Of a stretch of DNA of 64,000 bases, positions 18,043 through 26,451 are shown in pieces; the first letter of the stretch is position 1, and the number at the start of each line of letters is the position of its first letter. The notes below the pieces were generated by a model. It was given only the letters and a program-made list of their open reading frames with translations. It made no database searches and had not been told where the DNA came from. The position numbers and the translations under genes were made by a program. The stretch is from Tabrizicola_A sp964393035 (lineage in GTDB: Bacteria; Pseudomonadota; Alphaproteobacteria; Rhodobacterales; Rhodobacteraceae). Location: contig CAYMRX010000002.1 in assembly GCA_964393035.1 (NCBI GenBank), positions 404,126-468,125 on the forward strand, given 5' to 3'.

Positions 18043-18224
18043 TCGTAACACGGTCAATGGTAACGGCAGGGGTGGGGTGACAATCCTTTCGGACAGGGCC
18101 TACCGCCCATGGCCACCGGAGGGGCAGAAGATTGACTGCGACCTCCCTTGAGGCGGCGCCCTTGATAAAGGTCGGTCTAACCTCGCTCAATATCCATCCG
18201 CTTTCAGCACCAGGCCCAAACATG

Positions 18225-18246
18225 CCGCGCCTTTCGCGGCGCGGCC
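18225..18246 (-). terminator. GC-rich hairpin after the dehydrogenase-like gene
   Basis: GCCGCGCC (18225-18232) pairs perfectly with GGCGCGGC (18239-18246) across a 6-base loop, 31 bp beyond the minus-strand stop at 18278. The following T content (ATGTTT) is poor, so it may be a weak terminator or a 3'-end stabiliser. The remaining 18043-18277 gap shows nothing else convincing. Confidence 0.35.
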
Positions 18247-18277
18247 CTTGGGTCTGCAAAATAACGGCGCGTCGGGG

Positions 18278-20725
18278 TTATTGCCGCAGGCGCTGCCCTT
18301 CGGGGTCAAAAGCCGGGCCCGCAAGGACCACCGCGCGATGCGGCCGTCCAAGGATCATCACCTCAAGCGCGGTTCCTGCCGCGATTTCAGGGCGCAGATA
18401 GGCCAGCGCCAAGGACTGGCCGACATGATAGCCGTAAGCGCCGGACGATACCCGGCCCGCCGGACGGCCCTGAAGATCAAAGATCGGTTCTGACCCTGTT
18501 GCATCCGCGTCTGTCGCCTCAATCGACAGACTGCGCAGCACCTCACGCGGGGGGTGCCGCATCACCTCGGCGCAGGCGTCGCGGTTGAGAAACGGCTTGT
18601 CCAGCTTGACCAACCCATCCAACCCGGTTTCCTGCGGCCAATATTCCGGCGAATAATCGCGGCCCCAACTGCCATAGCCCTTTTCCACCCGCAAACTCAT
18701 CAAGGCCCGGCTGCCCACCGGGCCAATGCCCAAGTCTTTTCCTGCCCGCAACAAGCCAGCATAAAGCCGGGCCTGGTCGGCCTCGGCGCAGTGCAACTCC
18801 CACCCCAGATCGCCAGTAAAGCTGACCCGCAGCGCGATGCAGGCAACCCCGTCCACCACAATCCGGGCCGAGCGCAGGAAGGGGAAAGCCGCCGTTGCCA
18901 GATCCGCATCGGTCAGGCGCGCCAACAGATCGCGCGCCTGCGGCCCCGCGACGTTGAACCCCGCCATTTCCTCGGTCACGCTTTGCCAGCGCGTGCCGTC
19001 CGGCAGCGGCACCGCATCGAAAAAGCGCTTGTGATAGCGTTCCGCCATGCCTGATCCGACCATGAAGTAATCGTCGGGCGCCAGACAAGTCACGGTGAAA
19101 TCGCCCGCAATCCCGCCGCGCTTGCCGATCAGCGGCGCAAGGCAGGACCGACCGGGCAGGCGCGGTATATGATTGGCCAGAAGCGCCTCCAGCCAATCCT
19201 TCGCCCCCGGCCCGGTAATGCGATAGCGCGCGAAATTGGAGATGTCGATGATCCCGCCCCGGTCACGCAACGCCTTCGCCTCGCGCCCGACGGGGGCCCA
19301 CCAGTTCTGCCGCTCAAAGCCGATGGTCTCCTCGCGCGGCTCGCCTTCGGCGGCGAACCACAGCGGATGCTCCCAGCCGTAATTCAACCCGAACACCCCA
19401 CCCATGGCCTTTTGTGCGGCATGGATCGGGCGGGTTCGCACCGGGCGACCCGCGCTGCGCTCCTCGTTCGGGAAGTGGATCTTGAAACGGTTGGCATATT
19501 GGTCTCGCACCCGCGCCTTGGTAAAGGCCGCCCCCGCCCAAGCCCCATAACGCGCCAGATCCCAACCGAACATGTCAAGTTTCGGCTCGCCTTCCACGAT
19601 CCATTCCGCGCTGAGCAACCCCAGCCCGCCCGATTGCGAAAAGCCGGGGATAATGCCGTTGCAGCAGAAATAATTGCGCAATTCGGGCACCGGGCCGAAC
19701 AGCGCGCTGGAATCCGGCGACCAGATCATCGGCCCGTTGATGACACGTTTGATGCCCGCCCGACCCACCACCGGAACCCGGTCAATGGCGCGCAGCATGT
19801 TCGGCTCGATCCGCTCCAGATCATCGGCGAAAAGCTCGTGGCCAAAGCCCTGAGGGGTGCCAGCCTCGGCCCAGAATTTCATGTCACGCTCATAGGCACC
19901 GACCAGCAGACCCTTGCCCTCTTGCCGCAGATAATATTCGCCGTCCCGATCCGCGACCGAGGGCAAACGCCGGTCCAGCGCGGCGATCTCTGCAATGGTC
20001 TCGGTGACGAAATACTGATGCTCGGTCGGCATCAAGGGCAAGCTGAGCCCCGCCAATGCGGCCACCTCGCGCGCCCAAAGCCCGGCGGCATTCACCACCC
20101 ATTGCGTGTGAATGTTGCCGCGCGGTGTCTCGACGATCCAAGAGCCATCCGGTTGCGGCCGCGTCGCCGTCACCGGACACATGCGATGGATCTGCGCCCC
20201 CCGCGCCCGCGCCCCCGCCGCATAGGCCATGGTCACGCCCGAGGGATCGACATTGCCGCCATCGGGCTCAAACATGATGCAGCGGATGCCGTCGAAATTG
20301 ACCAAAGGGTGCAGCCGCTCGGCCTCGTCGCGGGTCACTTCATGAAAGTTCATGCCATAGTAGCGGGCCTTGGCGGCCTGAAGGCGCAACTGGTGTTCGC
20401 GGGCCTCGGTCTGCGCCAGATACAGGGAGCCGGGCTGGAAGATGCCGCAACCCTGCCCCGTCTCGGCCTCCAACTCCTTGTAAAGGCCCATGGTATAGTG
20501 CTGCAAACGGCTGATATTGGTGCTGTCATGCAGCCCGTGGATATTGGCAGCGGCATGCCAAGTGCTGCCCGATGTCAACTCGGACCGCTCCAGAAGAACG
20601 ACATCCGTCCAGCCAAGTTTGGTCAGATGATAAAGGATGGAACAGCCAATCAGCCCCCCGCCAATGACCACCGCCTGCGCATGGGATTTCAGGGTCGGCT
20701 CTGTGCTGCCATCGGTTGCGATCAT
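18278..20725 (-). CDS. Sarcosine/dimethylglycine dehydrogenase-like flavoprotein (DAO + FAO_M + GcvT domains)
   Basis: This 815-residue protein has an N-terminal FAD domain (QAVVIGGGLIGCSILYHL, residues ~18-35) with SGSTWHAAANIHGLH, whose His is the site of covalent FAD in this family. A middle FAO_M region and C-terminal aminomethyltransferase (GcvT) domains follow (FTGDLGWELH and RVEKGYGSWGRDY, then a GcvT_C end). Such enzymes oxidatively demethylate N-methyl amino acids and pass the methylene group to tetrahydrofolate. It lies near the hydantoinase operon and the serine-cycle genes, so sarcosine or dimethylglycine is a likely substrate. An AAGGACGAGG ribosome site precedes the ATG. Confidence 0.85.
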   Translation of the reverse strand: MIATDGSTEPTLKSHAQAVVIGGGLIGCSILYHLTKLGWTDVVLLERSELTSGSTWHAAANIHGLHDSTNISRLQHYTMGLYKELEAETGQGCGIFQPGSLYLAQTEAREHQLRLQAAKARYYGMNFHEVTRDEAERLHPLVNFDGIRCIMFEPDGGNVDPSGVTMAYAAGARARGAQIHRMCPVTATRPQPDGSWIVETPRGNIHTQWVVNAAGLWAREVAALAGLSLPLMPTEHQYFVTETIAEIAALDRRLPSVADRDGEYYLRQEGKGLLVGAYERDMKFWAEAGTPQGFGHELFADDLERIEPNMLRAIDRVPVVGRAGIKRVINGPMIWSPDSSALFGPVPELRNYFCCNGIIPGFSQSGGLGLLSAEWIVEGEPKLDMFGWDLARYGAWAGAAFTKARVRDQYANRFKIHFPNEERSAGRPVRTRPIHAAQKAMGGVFGLNYGWEHPLWFAAEGEPREETIGFERQNWWAPVGREAKALRDRGGIIDISNFARYRITGPGAKDWLEALLANHIPRLPGRSCLAPLIGKRGGIAGDFTVTCLAPDDYFMVGSGMAERYHKRFFDAVPLPDGTRWQSVTEEMAGFNVAGPQARDLLARLTDADLATAAFPFLRSARIVVDGVACIALRVSFTGDLGWELHCAEADQARLYAGLLRAGKDLGIGPVGSRALMSLRVEKGYGSWGRDYSPEYWPQETGLDGLVKLDKPFLNRDACAEVMRHPPREVLRSLSIEATDADATGSEPIFDLQGRPAGRVSSGAYGYHVGQSLALAYLRPEIAAGTALEVMILGRPHRAVVLAGPAFDPEGQRLRQ

Positions 20726-20916
20726 GCTTGCCCTCGTCCTTTTGCCAACGCGTCAGCCGCGCCGGGTGTTTGCGCGACCTTGCGGCAAAAGAATCACCCC
20801 GGCGCGCGGGTTTGCGACAGGATAAGCCGCCTCTCGCGCTGTCATGACCAAGTTTGCCGCGGCTGGGGCACCGCCCTTTCATCTCCTGCACCAATTGTAG
20901 GAGGGAGACGACCTGC

Positions 20917-20959
20917 CGTCCGAGCGTCCGAACTCGGACGGCTCGGACGCTCGGACGGA
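20917..20959. repeat. 43-bp inverted repeat built from TCGGACG heptamers
   Basis: Perfect 16-bp arms (20917-20932 and 20944-20959) flank an 11-base centre. The element contains five copies of TCGGACG: two in inverse orientation (20918-20924, 20926-20932) and three direct (20935-20941, 20944-20950, 20952-20958), spaced 8-9 bp. It lies between the flavoprotein start (20725) and tRNA-Arg. There is no T tract, so an operator or cruciform is more likely than a terminator. The same core occurs upstream of hyuB. Confidence 0.75.
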
Positions 20960-21004
20960 GCAAGTTTGCGATCTTGCGTAAGTGTCTGATTTTTCTGGGG
21001 AAAG

Positions 21005-21081
21005 TGGCGGACCCGGAGCGATTCGAACGCCCGACCCTCAGATTCGTAGTCTGATGCTCTATCCAGCTGAGCTACGGGTCC
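21005..21081 (-). tRNA. tRNA-Arg(ACG)
   Basis: Read on the minus strand, the 7-bp acceptor stem GGACCCG/CGGGTCC is closed, the D arm reads TAGCTCAGCTGGATAGAGCA, the anticodon loop CTACGAA gives anticodon ACG, and the T arm contains TTCGAATC. The 3' CCA is encoded (21005-21007). The length is 77 bases. The ACG anticodon, deaminated to ICG, reads CGU, CGC and CGA. Confidence 0.97.
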
Positions 21082-21168
21082 GTCTTGGGGCTGCGTTTAG
21101 CTGTGGCTGCGGGGCATTGCAAGGGCAATTCGGCATCAGAATTTCAAATCCTTCTGCCAAAGTGCCAA

Positions 21169-21663
21169 TCACTCGACCTCTGCCCCGGCATAGACCTTGG
21201 CCAGAAGGCCAATTGCGGCCTCGGGGTTGTCTGTGGCCAGATCGGCCAGCGTTTGATCGGCGGTCACGCCGGGGTGGTCGCCGGCAAGGCTGGCCAAGAG
21301 GGTGGCCTCATCTTTGCCGGCAAGCGAGGCCAGCGTGGAAATCGGGGCCTTGGTCAGCGACCCCAACACTTGCCGCACCGGCACCGCACCGCCCTCAGGC
21401 CCCGGCACCAAGAGCGAGGCGGTCAGCACCACAACCCCCGCCCCCATGATCGCCACAGCGGCGGGGCGCTTGAAATAGGTGGTGAAGGCGCGCCAGTTCA
21501 GCCACAGATGCGCCGCGACACCGGTGACCAGAAGCCAGCCCAGCCATTCATGGGCCACCTTGCTCAACCCGGTTTCAAGATGGAAAAACATCAAGATCCC
21601 GGTCACAGCGATCAAAAGAAAAGCGCCAACCGTCAAAGGGGTGGCCCAACTGCGTAGCGTCAT
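21169..21663 (-). CDS. DUF4405-like membrane protein
   Basis: Three or so hydrophobic segments (PLTVGAFLLIAVTGILMFFH; HEWLGWLLVTGVAAHLWLNW; AVAIMGAGVVVLTASLL) carry His residues in a spacing seen in DUF4405/cytochrome b-like membrane anchors. They are followed by a helical tail of about 70 residues. The start at 21663 has GGAG six bases upstream; an ATG seven codons earlier (21684) has no ribosome site. Heme binding is possible from the paired histidines but is not shown. It has no operon partner: tRNA-Arg is downstream and a histidine kinase lies upstream. Confidence 0.75.
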   Translation of the reverse strand: MTLRSWATPLTVGAFLLIAVTGILMFFHLETGLSKVAHEWLGWLLVTGVAAHLWLNWRAFTTYFKRPAAVAIMGAGVVVLTASLLVPGPEGGAVPVRQVLGSLTKAPISTLASLAGKDEATLLASLAGDHPGVTADQTLADLATDNPEAAIGLLAKVYAGAEVE

Positions 21664-21734
21664 GTCAACTCCGAACGTCTTCATCTTGCGCGTTATGGGT
21701 TGAACGCCCGCCGCGGCAGATTCCGTCGCAGGGT

Positions 21735-23150
21735 TTACGCTGAATAGGATTTCGGCAGATGAATCAGGAACTCCGTCCCCTCGGCATCCGTGCGGGCCAG
21801 TTCCAACCGCCCGCCATGGCCGCGCAGCAATTCGGCGGCAATGGCCAGCCCCAGCCCCGTACCGCCCTTGCGCGCGCCGCCCTGAAACGCCTCAAACAGA
21901 TGTTCGCGCGCCTTTTCGGGCAGGCCGGGGCCGCTGTCACCCACCCGAATCCGCCAATCTTCCGCCGTTTCAGAGGCGGAAATCTCGATGGTGCCGCCCT
22001 CGCCCGTCGTCTCGATGGCCTGCCGGGCATTGCGCACGAGGTTCGCCAGCACCCGATATAGCTGTTCGGGATCGGCCATGACGTGAAAGCCATCCGGCAC
22101 TTCGATCAGACAAGCCACGGTGCCGTCTTCATCCAGCCCTTCGGCCTCGGCCACATCCGATACCAGAGCGGCCAGATCGACGGCGCGAATCGCAGGGGCG
22201 GCCTCCTCGGCCTTGCCGAATTTCAGCGTCGATTCGCACAAGGCCACCGCCCGGCTGATCGACCCGACCAGCTTCGGCGCCGACCGCGCCACCAGCGGAT
22301 CGGCGCTGCCCTCCAACCGGTCGGCGAAAAGCTGGGCCGAGGTCAGGATGTTGCGCAGGTCGTGGCTGATCTTGGCCACCGCGCCGCCCAGCTGCGCCAA
22401 CCGCTCTTTCTGCTTCAGGCTGCCGGTCAATTGCCGCTGCATCGCCTGCATCGCTTCTTCCGCGTCGCGCAATTCTTCAACCTGCGCCATCGGGGCGATC
22501 ACCCGGCGCGCATCTTCCGGTGCCTCGGCATAGGCGGCCATATGCTGCGCCACCCGCCGGATCGGCAGCACGATCAGCCGCTGCACGGCAAGGAACAGCA
22601 AAAATGCGGTAACTACCGAGATCAGGGCCGACAACATCAAGATGCGAAAACCGTAATCCAGCATCGCATCCCGCATCGGCGCGGAATCCATCGTGATTTC
22701 GATCAGCAAGCCCGCTTCCTGCACCGGATTGCCGATGACGCGGATGATCTCATCCGCCGGGTCCATGAGACAGGCAAGTGCATCGCGGATCAACTCCCAC
22801 GGCCCGGCGGCGCGCAGATCATAGGTGGCGCTGACCGGCGCGGGCAATTGCGACGACAACACCAACTGGCGCACCTCATCGCGGCGCAGAACCACGTTGT
22901 AAACCTCGGCATTGGCCAGAAGTTCGGCCTCCAGCTCGGGGGATACCATGTCGCTGGCGGCCAGTTGGGCCAAAGAGGCGATCTGCGCCTTTTCCAGCCG
23001 CATCGCCATGAAATCCACCCGGAACCGCGCGATGGAGGGCACAAAGATCAAGACTTCGGCCAACATGACAAAGGCCACGGTCAAGATCAGGAACCGCCCC
23101 GAAAGGGTGTTCAGAAACCTGCCCCTTCTGCCCTGCACCCCTGCGCCCAT
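21735..23150 (-). CDS. Membrane sensor histidine kinase
   Basis: Two membrane helices (about residues 18-40 and 170-192) bracket a periplasmic sensor of ~130 residues. A HAMP-like linker, a HisKA domain with phospho-acceptor H263 in KISHDLRNIL, and an HATPase domain (NLVRNARQA, DSGPGLP, GGTGLGLAIAAELLRGHGG) follow. ATG 23150 is preferred; a GTG at 23246 would overlap the flavoprotein gene by 25 bp and add a non-conserved leader. No response regulator gene is adjacent, so the partner is elsewhere. The sensed signal is unknown. Confidence 0.85.
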   Translation of the reverse strand: MGAGVQGRRGRFLNTLSGRFLILTVAFVMLAEVLIFVPSIARFRVDFMAMRLEKAQIASLAQLAASDMVSPELEAELLANAEVYNVVLRRDEVRQLVLSSQLPAPVSATYDLRAAGPWELIRDALACLMDPADEIIRVIGNPVQEAGLLIEITMDSAPMRDAMLDYGFRILMLSALISVVTAFLLFLAVQRLIVLPIRRVAQHMAAYAEAPEDARRVIAPMAQVEELRDAEEAMQAMQRQLTGSLKQKERLAQLGGAVAKISHDLRNILTSAQLFADRLEGSADPLVARSAPKLVGSISRAVALCESTLKFGKAEEAAPAIRAVDLAALVSDVAEAEGLDEDGTVACLIEVPDGFHVMADPEQLYRVLANLVRNARQAIETTGEGGTIEISASETAEDWRIRVGDSGPGLPEKAREHLFEAFQGGARKGGTGLGLAIAAELLRGHGGRLELARTDAEGTEFLIHLPKSYSA

Positions 23151-23221
23151 CTTTTGTGCCCAAATACCCTCAGGAAGGTCAGGGGGCAGGCAGCCCCCGC
23201 GATCGGGCCGGGGCACCGATG

Positions 23222-24640
23222 TCAGGGGATCAGGCGCTGCACCCACCGCACAACCCGTTTCAACGCAGGGTTATCAAAGAGTTTCTCCGAGAAATAGGCC
23301 CCAGCCGCACGTTTGGCGGTTTCCCCCAGCGTCGGATAGGGCAAGATCAGCCCGGCAATGGTTCCGACCCTGATCTTCGCGGCAATGGCCAGCGCCCAAA
23401 AGTCGATCAACTCACCCGCCTGCGGTCCGGCGATACTGGCGCCGACCGGACGACCGCGAACAATCATGACCTTCAAAAGCCCCTTGGCTTTCAATTCTGT
23501 CCGCGCACGATCATTGGCGGCAAAATCGGCCCGCAACACCGTAACGCGGCCGCCGAATTCTGCCCGTGCCTCGGCCTCGGTCAGGCCCGCTTGCGCCAAT
23601 TCCGGCTCGGTATAGGTCACCCATGGCACGCTTGCGGCGGCCTTGGCGGGCAAACCCAACAGCACCTGCCGGATCACCACGCCCGCATGTGCCCCCGCCG
23701 CATGGGTAAACTGTGCCCCCCCGGCTGCATCGCCAATGGCATAGACCCGACGGTTTGAAACCGATCGCAGGTTGGCCCCCACGGTCACGCCCTTTTTGTC
23801 ATACGCAATGCCGCCCGCCTCCAGCGACAACCGCTCCAGCGCAGGCACGCGCCCCGTGGCCAGCAGCAGGTGTGAACCGGTCAGCACAGTGCCATCGGCC
23901 AAAACGGCCTCAACCCCCTCAGTTACCTGTCGCAACCGCACGACCGCCTGCCCTTCGCGAATCGCGATGCCCTCGGCACGCAAGGCCGCCAGCACGACCG
24001 CCGCGCAGTCAGGGTCGTCGCGGCCCAGCGCGCGGGCGGCCTCGATCACCGTGACATGGGAGCCCAGCCGCCGATGCGCCTGCGCCATCTCGATGCCAAT
24101 CGGTCCACCGCCCAGAATCAACAGGTGTTCGGGACGTTCGCGCAGCGCAAAGATCGTCTCGTTGGTCAGATGGGGCACGGCCTCGATACCCGGTACAGGT
24201 GGAACTGCGGCGCGCGATCCGGTGGCAATGACAAAACGCCGGGCGCGAATGGTCTGGCCTGCCGCCTCGACCTCGCGCGGGCCGGTGAACCGCGCCCAGC
24301 CCCGCAGGACCGTGACGCCCAAGCCCTCGAACCGCGCTTGGCTGTCATGCGGGGCGATGCCCGCGATCACCCCCGCGACATGGGCTTTCACGGCGGCAAA
24401 GTCGATCTCCGGCTGCACCGGGTTGATGCCGAAAGGTCCAGCCTGCCGCATCGACTCAGCGGACTTGCCCGCCGCCAAAAGTGCTTTGGAGGGCACACAT
24501 CCGGCGTTCAGGCAATCGCCGCCCATCTCCGCCCCTTCGATCAGCACAACCCGGGCGCCCATCTGCACCGCCCCCGCCGCCAGCGACAGACCGCCAGAAC
24601 CGGCACCTATGATGCAAAGATCGGGTTTCAACAGGCTCAT
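23222..24640 (-). CDS. FAD-dependent pyridine nucleotide-disulfide oxidoreductase, MerA-like
   Basis: This 472-residue flavoprotein has the FAD fold LCIIGAGSGGLSLAAG (near residue 9), a redox disulfide C43/C48 in GGDCLNAGCVPSK and an NAD(P) fold LLILGGGPIGIEMAQ. The usual C-terminal catalytic HPT-E of lipoamide dehydrogenase reads YPTLGE, so the His is replaced, as in mercuric-reductase-like relatives. No N- or C-terminal mercury-binding cysteines are present, so mercury reduction is unlikely. It overlaps the downstream end of the TVP38-family gene by 4 bp (ATGA), a pairing seen in many bacteria. The physiological substrate is unknown. Confidence 0.82.
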   Translation of the reverse strand: MSLLKPDLCIIGAGSGGLSLAAGAVQMGARVVLIEGAEMGGDCLNAGCVPSKALLAAGKSAESMRQAGPFGINPVQPEIDFAAVKAHVAGVIAGIAPHDSQARFEGLGVTVLRGWARFTGPREVEAAGQTIRARRFVIATGSRAAVPPVPGIEAVPHLTNETIFALRERPEHLLILGGGPIGIEMAQAHRRLGSHVTVIEAARALGRDDPDCAAVVLAALRAEGIAIREGQAVVRLRQVTEGVEAVLADGTVLTGSHLLLATGRVPALERLSLEAGGIAYDKKGVTVGANLRSVSNRRVYAIGDAAGGAQFTHAAGAHAGVVIRQVLLGLPAKAAASVPWVTYTEPELAQAGLTEAEARAEFGGRVTVLRADFAANDRARTELKAKGLLKVMIVRGRPVGASIAGPQAGELIDFWALAIAAKIRVGTIAGLILPYPTLGETAKRAAGAYFSEKLFDNPALKRVVRWVQRLIP

Positions 24641-25371
24641 GCCGGACCTCCGCTGCGCCGGAACAGTTTCACCACCAGCGGCAGGGCGGCCAGTGCTGCC
24701 AAGCCAAGCAAGGGGCCAAGCACGGGCGCGGTAAAGATCACCCCCAGATCAGGTCGCTCCCCGCGGGCAAATACCTCGCCCAGCCCCGCACCGATCGAGG
24801 TAAAGACCAGCGCACCGGGAATGATGCCCAGCGCCGTCGTGGCGGCAAAGGGCCAAAGCCGGACACCGGCAAAGGCGGGGATCAGATTGGCCAGAAAGAA
24901 CGGCACCACCGGCACCAACCGCATGACAAGCAGAACCGACCATTGATTGCCGTGCAAACCCGCCTGCAACCGCGCCGCCGCGCCGCCGCCTTTCGCGATG
25001 CGGACGGCAATGTCGGCTCCAAGCCCCGCACGGGCCGCCAGAAAAACCAGAACCGCCCCAAGCGTCGCCGCGCCGATGTTATAGGCCGTGCCGGGAAACA
25101 TCCCGAACAAGAAGCCCCCGCTCAGCGTCGCAATCGTCGCGCCCGGCAGCGACAGGGCGACAATCGCCGCATAGCCCAGGGCAAAACCAAGCGAGGCCAA
25201 AAGGTAATGCGCATCGCGAAAGGCAATCAAGCTGCCGCGGTGTCGCGCAAGACTGTCAAAAGTCAGGACATCCCGAAAGGCAAACGCCGCAACCCCCGCG
25301 ACCAGAAGAATCACGGCCAAGGGCAAGTGGCGCAGAGGGCTGCGCGAAGGAACGGCACGCTCATGTTTCAT
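24637..25371 (-). CDS. TVP38/TMEM64 (DedA-superfamily) membrane protein
   Basis: This 244-residue protein has six or so hydrophobic stretches and the SNARE-associated/DedA core: GATIATLSGGFLFGMFPGTA near residue 75 and RLVPVVPFFLANLIPAFAGV near residue 150. Relatives are membrane transporters or lipid scramblases of unsettled function. It overlaps the flavoprotein gene by 4 bp, so the two are made together and may work together at the inner membrane. It is the first gene of the pair. Confidence 0.85.
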   Translation of the reverse strand: MKHERAVPSRSPLRHLPLAVILLVAGVAAFAFRDVLTFDSLARHRGSLIAFRDAHYLLASLGFALGYAAIVALSLPGATIATLSGGFLFGMFPGTAYNIGAATLGAVLVFLAARAGLGADIAVRIAKGGGAAARLQAGLHGNQWSVLLVMRLVPVVPFFLANLIPAFAGVRLWPFAATTALGIIPGALVFTSIGAGLGEVFARGERPDLGVIFTAPVLGPLLGLAALAALPLVVKLFRRSGGPA

Positions 25372-25521
25372 GCCCTGAACATGGTCCAGAATGGCCCCGC
25401 CGCGCCATAGGTTTCACGCGAGCTTGATCCGAAGCCCCATTTTTCCATGCCAACCCGCCGATTTCGCCCGTGGAACTGGTACCTCCCTACGAAATGTTGC
25501 AGAAATCGCGCGAAACCTGCG

Positions 25522-25550
25522 TTGACAGCCCCGGCCGGCCTGCTTAAAGA
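25522..25550 (+). promoter_or_regulatory. Sigma-70-type promoter of rpmH-rnpA-yidD
   Basis: TTGACA at 25522-25527 and TAAAGA at 25545-25550 are separated by 17 bp, 66 bp before the rpmH ATG. The perfect -35 box and the position before a highly expressed ribosomal gene support it. The rest of the 25372-25615 gap shows nothing clear, and no DnaA boxes were seen. Confidence 0.65.
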
Positions 25551-25615
25551 CCGGGCTTCAAGTTACCGCCCTCGAATCTTCCAAGGTTCGGGCACCCGTC
25601 TTATGGAGAGCCGCG

Positions 25616-25750
25616 ATGAAGCGCACTTACCAACCGTCGAACCTGGTCCGCAAGCGCCGCCACGGTTTCCGCGCCCGCATGGCCACCAAAGGCGGCCGTC
25701 TGGTGCTGGCCGCCCGCCGCGCCAAGGGCCGTCATAAGCTGTCGGCTTAA
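25616..25750 (+). CDS. rpmH: 50S ribosomal protein L34
   Basis: This 44-residue protein reads MKRTYQPSNLVRKRRHGFRA and ends GRHKLSA, a full-length L34, a small basic protein of the large subunit that binds 23S rRNA. It is too short for many ORF callers. It is followed by rnpA after 26 bp, the conserved bacterial order rpmH-rnpA-yidD. The TTGACA promoter at 25522 drives it. Confidence 0.97.
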   Translation: MKRTYQPSNLVRKRRHGFRARMATKGGRLVLAARRAKGRHKLSA

Positions 25751-25776
25751 TCCCTGCGGCCTTTCGGGGCCACGCC

Positions 25777-26196
25777 ATGGATAATGACATGACACCGCCG
25801 GAGACGCAGGGCCAAGGCAGCAATGCCACAAAGCCCGGGGCCTCTCCGGCGGTTTCGCTTTGCATTTCCACCCTGCAAAACCGCCCCGATTTTTTGCGCG
25901 CCGCCTCAAGTCTGCGGCAAGCGACGGGTGGATTTCTGGTACAGGCCCGTGACCGCCGCGACGAGACCACGGGCGTCCGTGTCGGCTTCACCGCGTCGAA
26001 AAAGATTGGCAATGCGGTTGCCCGCAATCGCGCGAAACGCCGTCTGCGGGAAATCGCCCGCGCCGTGCTGCCACAGATGGCCCGCCCTGGTTGGGATTAT
26101 GTGCTGGTGGCCAAACCCGGCGTGACAACGGAGCGCGACTTCGCGCTGCTGCTGGCAGACCTGCAAGGTGCGCTGGCCCGCATCCACAAGCCATGA
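25777..26196 (+). CDS. rnpA: Ribonuclease P protein component
   Basis: This 139-residue protein carries the RNase P protein signature VGFTASKKIGNAVARNRAKR followed by RLREIAR. It assists the RNase P RNA in removing tRNA 5' leaders. The conserved part starts near residue 28 (SLCISTLQNRPDFLRA), so the first ~25 residues are a variable extension; a downstream start is possible. Its stop overlaps the yidD ATG (ATGA at 26193-26196). Confidence 0.94.
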   Translation: MDNDMTPPETQGQGSNATKPGASPAVSLCISTLQNRPDFLRAASSLRQATGGFLVQARDRRDETTGVRVGFTASKKIGNAVARNRAKRRLREIARAVLPQMARPGWDYVLVAKPGVTTERDFALLLADLQGALARIHKP

Positions 26197-26441
26197 CACC
26201 GCTCGCCCATCTTGCCGCCCTGCCCGTCCGCGCCTACCGCATGCTCCTGAGCCCTTGGGTCGGTCACGGTTGCCGCTTTCAACCCACCTGTTCGGCCTAT
26301 GCGCTGGAGGCGCTGGAGCGTCACGGCGGCTTGAAAGGCAGCTACCTTGCCGCCCATCGGATCTGCCGCTGCCATCCATGGGGTGGCCATGGCTATGACC
26401 CGGTTCCGGGTGCCGATCCCGACTTCGACAAAACCCGCTAG
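26193..26441 (+). CDS. yidD: Membrane protein insertion efficiency factor YidD
   Basis: This 82-residue protein has the YidD core YRMLLSPWVGHGCRFQPTCS then YAL and HRICRCHPWGGHGYDPVP, with the four conserved cysteines. It is an amphipathic, membrane-associated helper of YidC-dependent insertion. It overlaps rnpA by 4 bp. yidC itself is 2.8 kb downstream, separated by a palindromic repeat, ttcA and a GGDEF/EAL gene. Confidence 0.94.
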   Translation: MTPLAHLAALPVRAYRMLLSPWVGHGCRFQPTCSAYALEALERHGGLKGSYLAAHRICRCHPWGGHGYDPVPGADPDFDKTR

Positions 26442-26451
26442 ACCCTTCCGG

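Noticed and set aside
23222..24640. Mercuric reductase or E3 lipoamide dehydrogenase
   Set aside because: There are no mercury-binding cysteines at either end, the catalytic His is replaced by Tyr, and no mer or 2-oxoacid dehydrogenase genes are linked.
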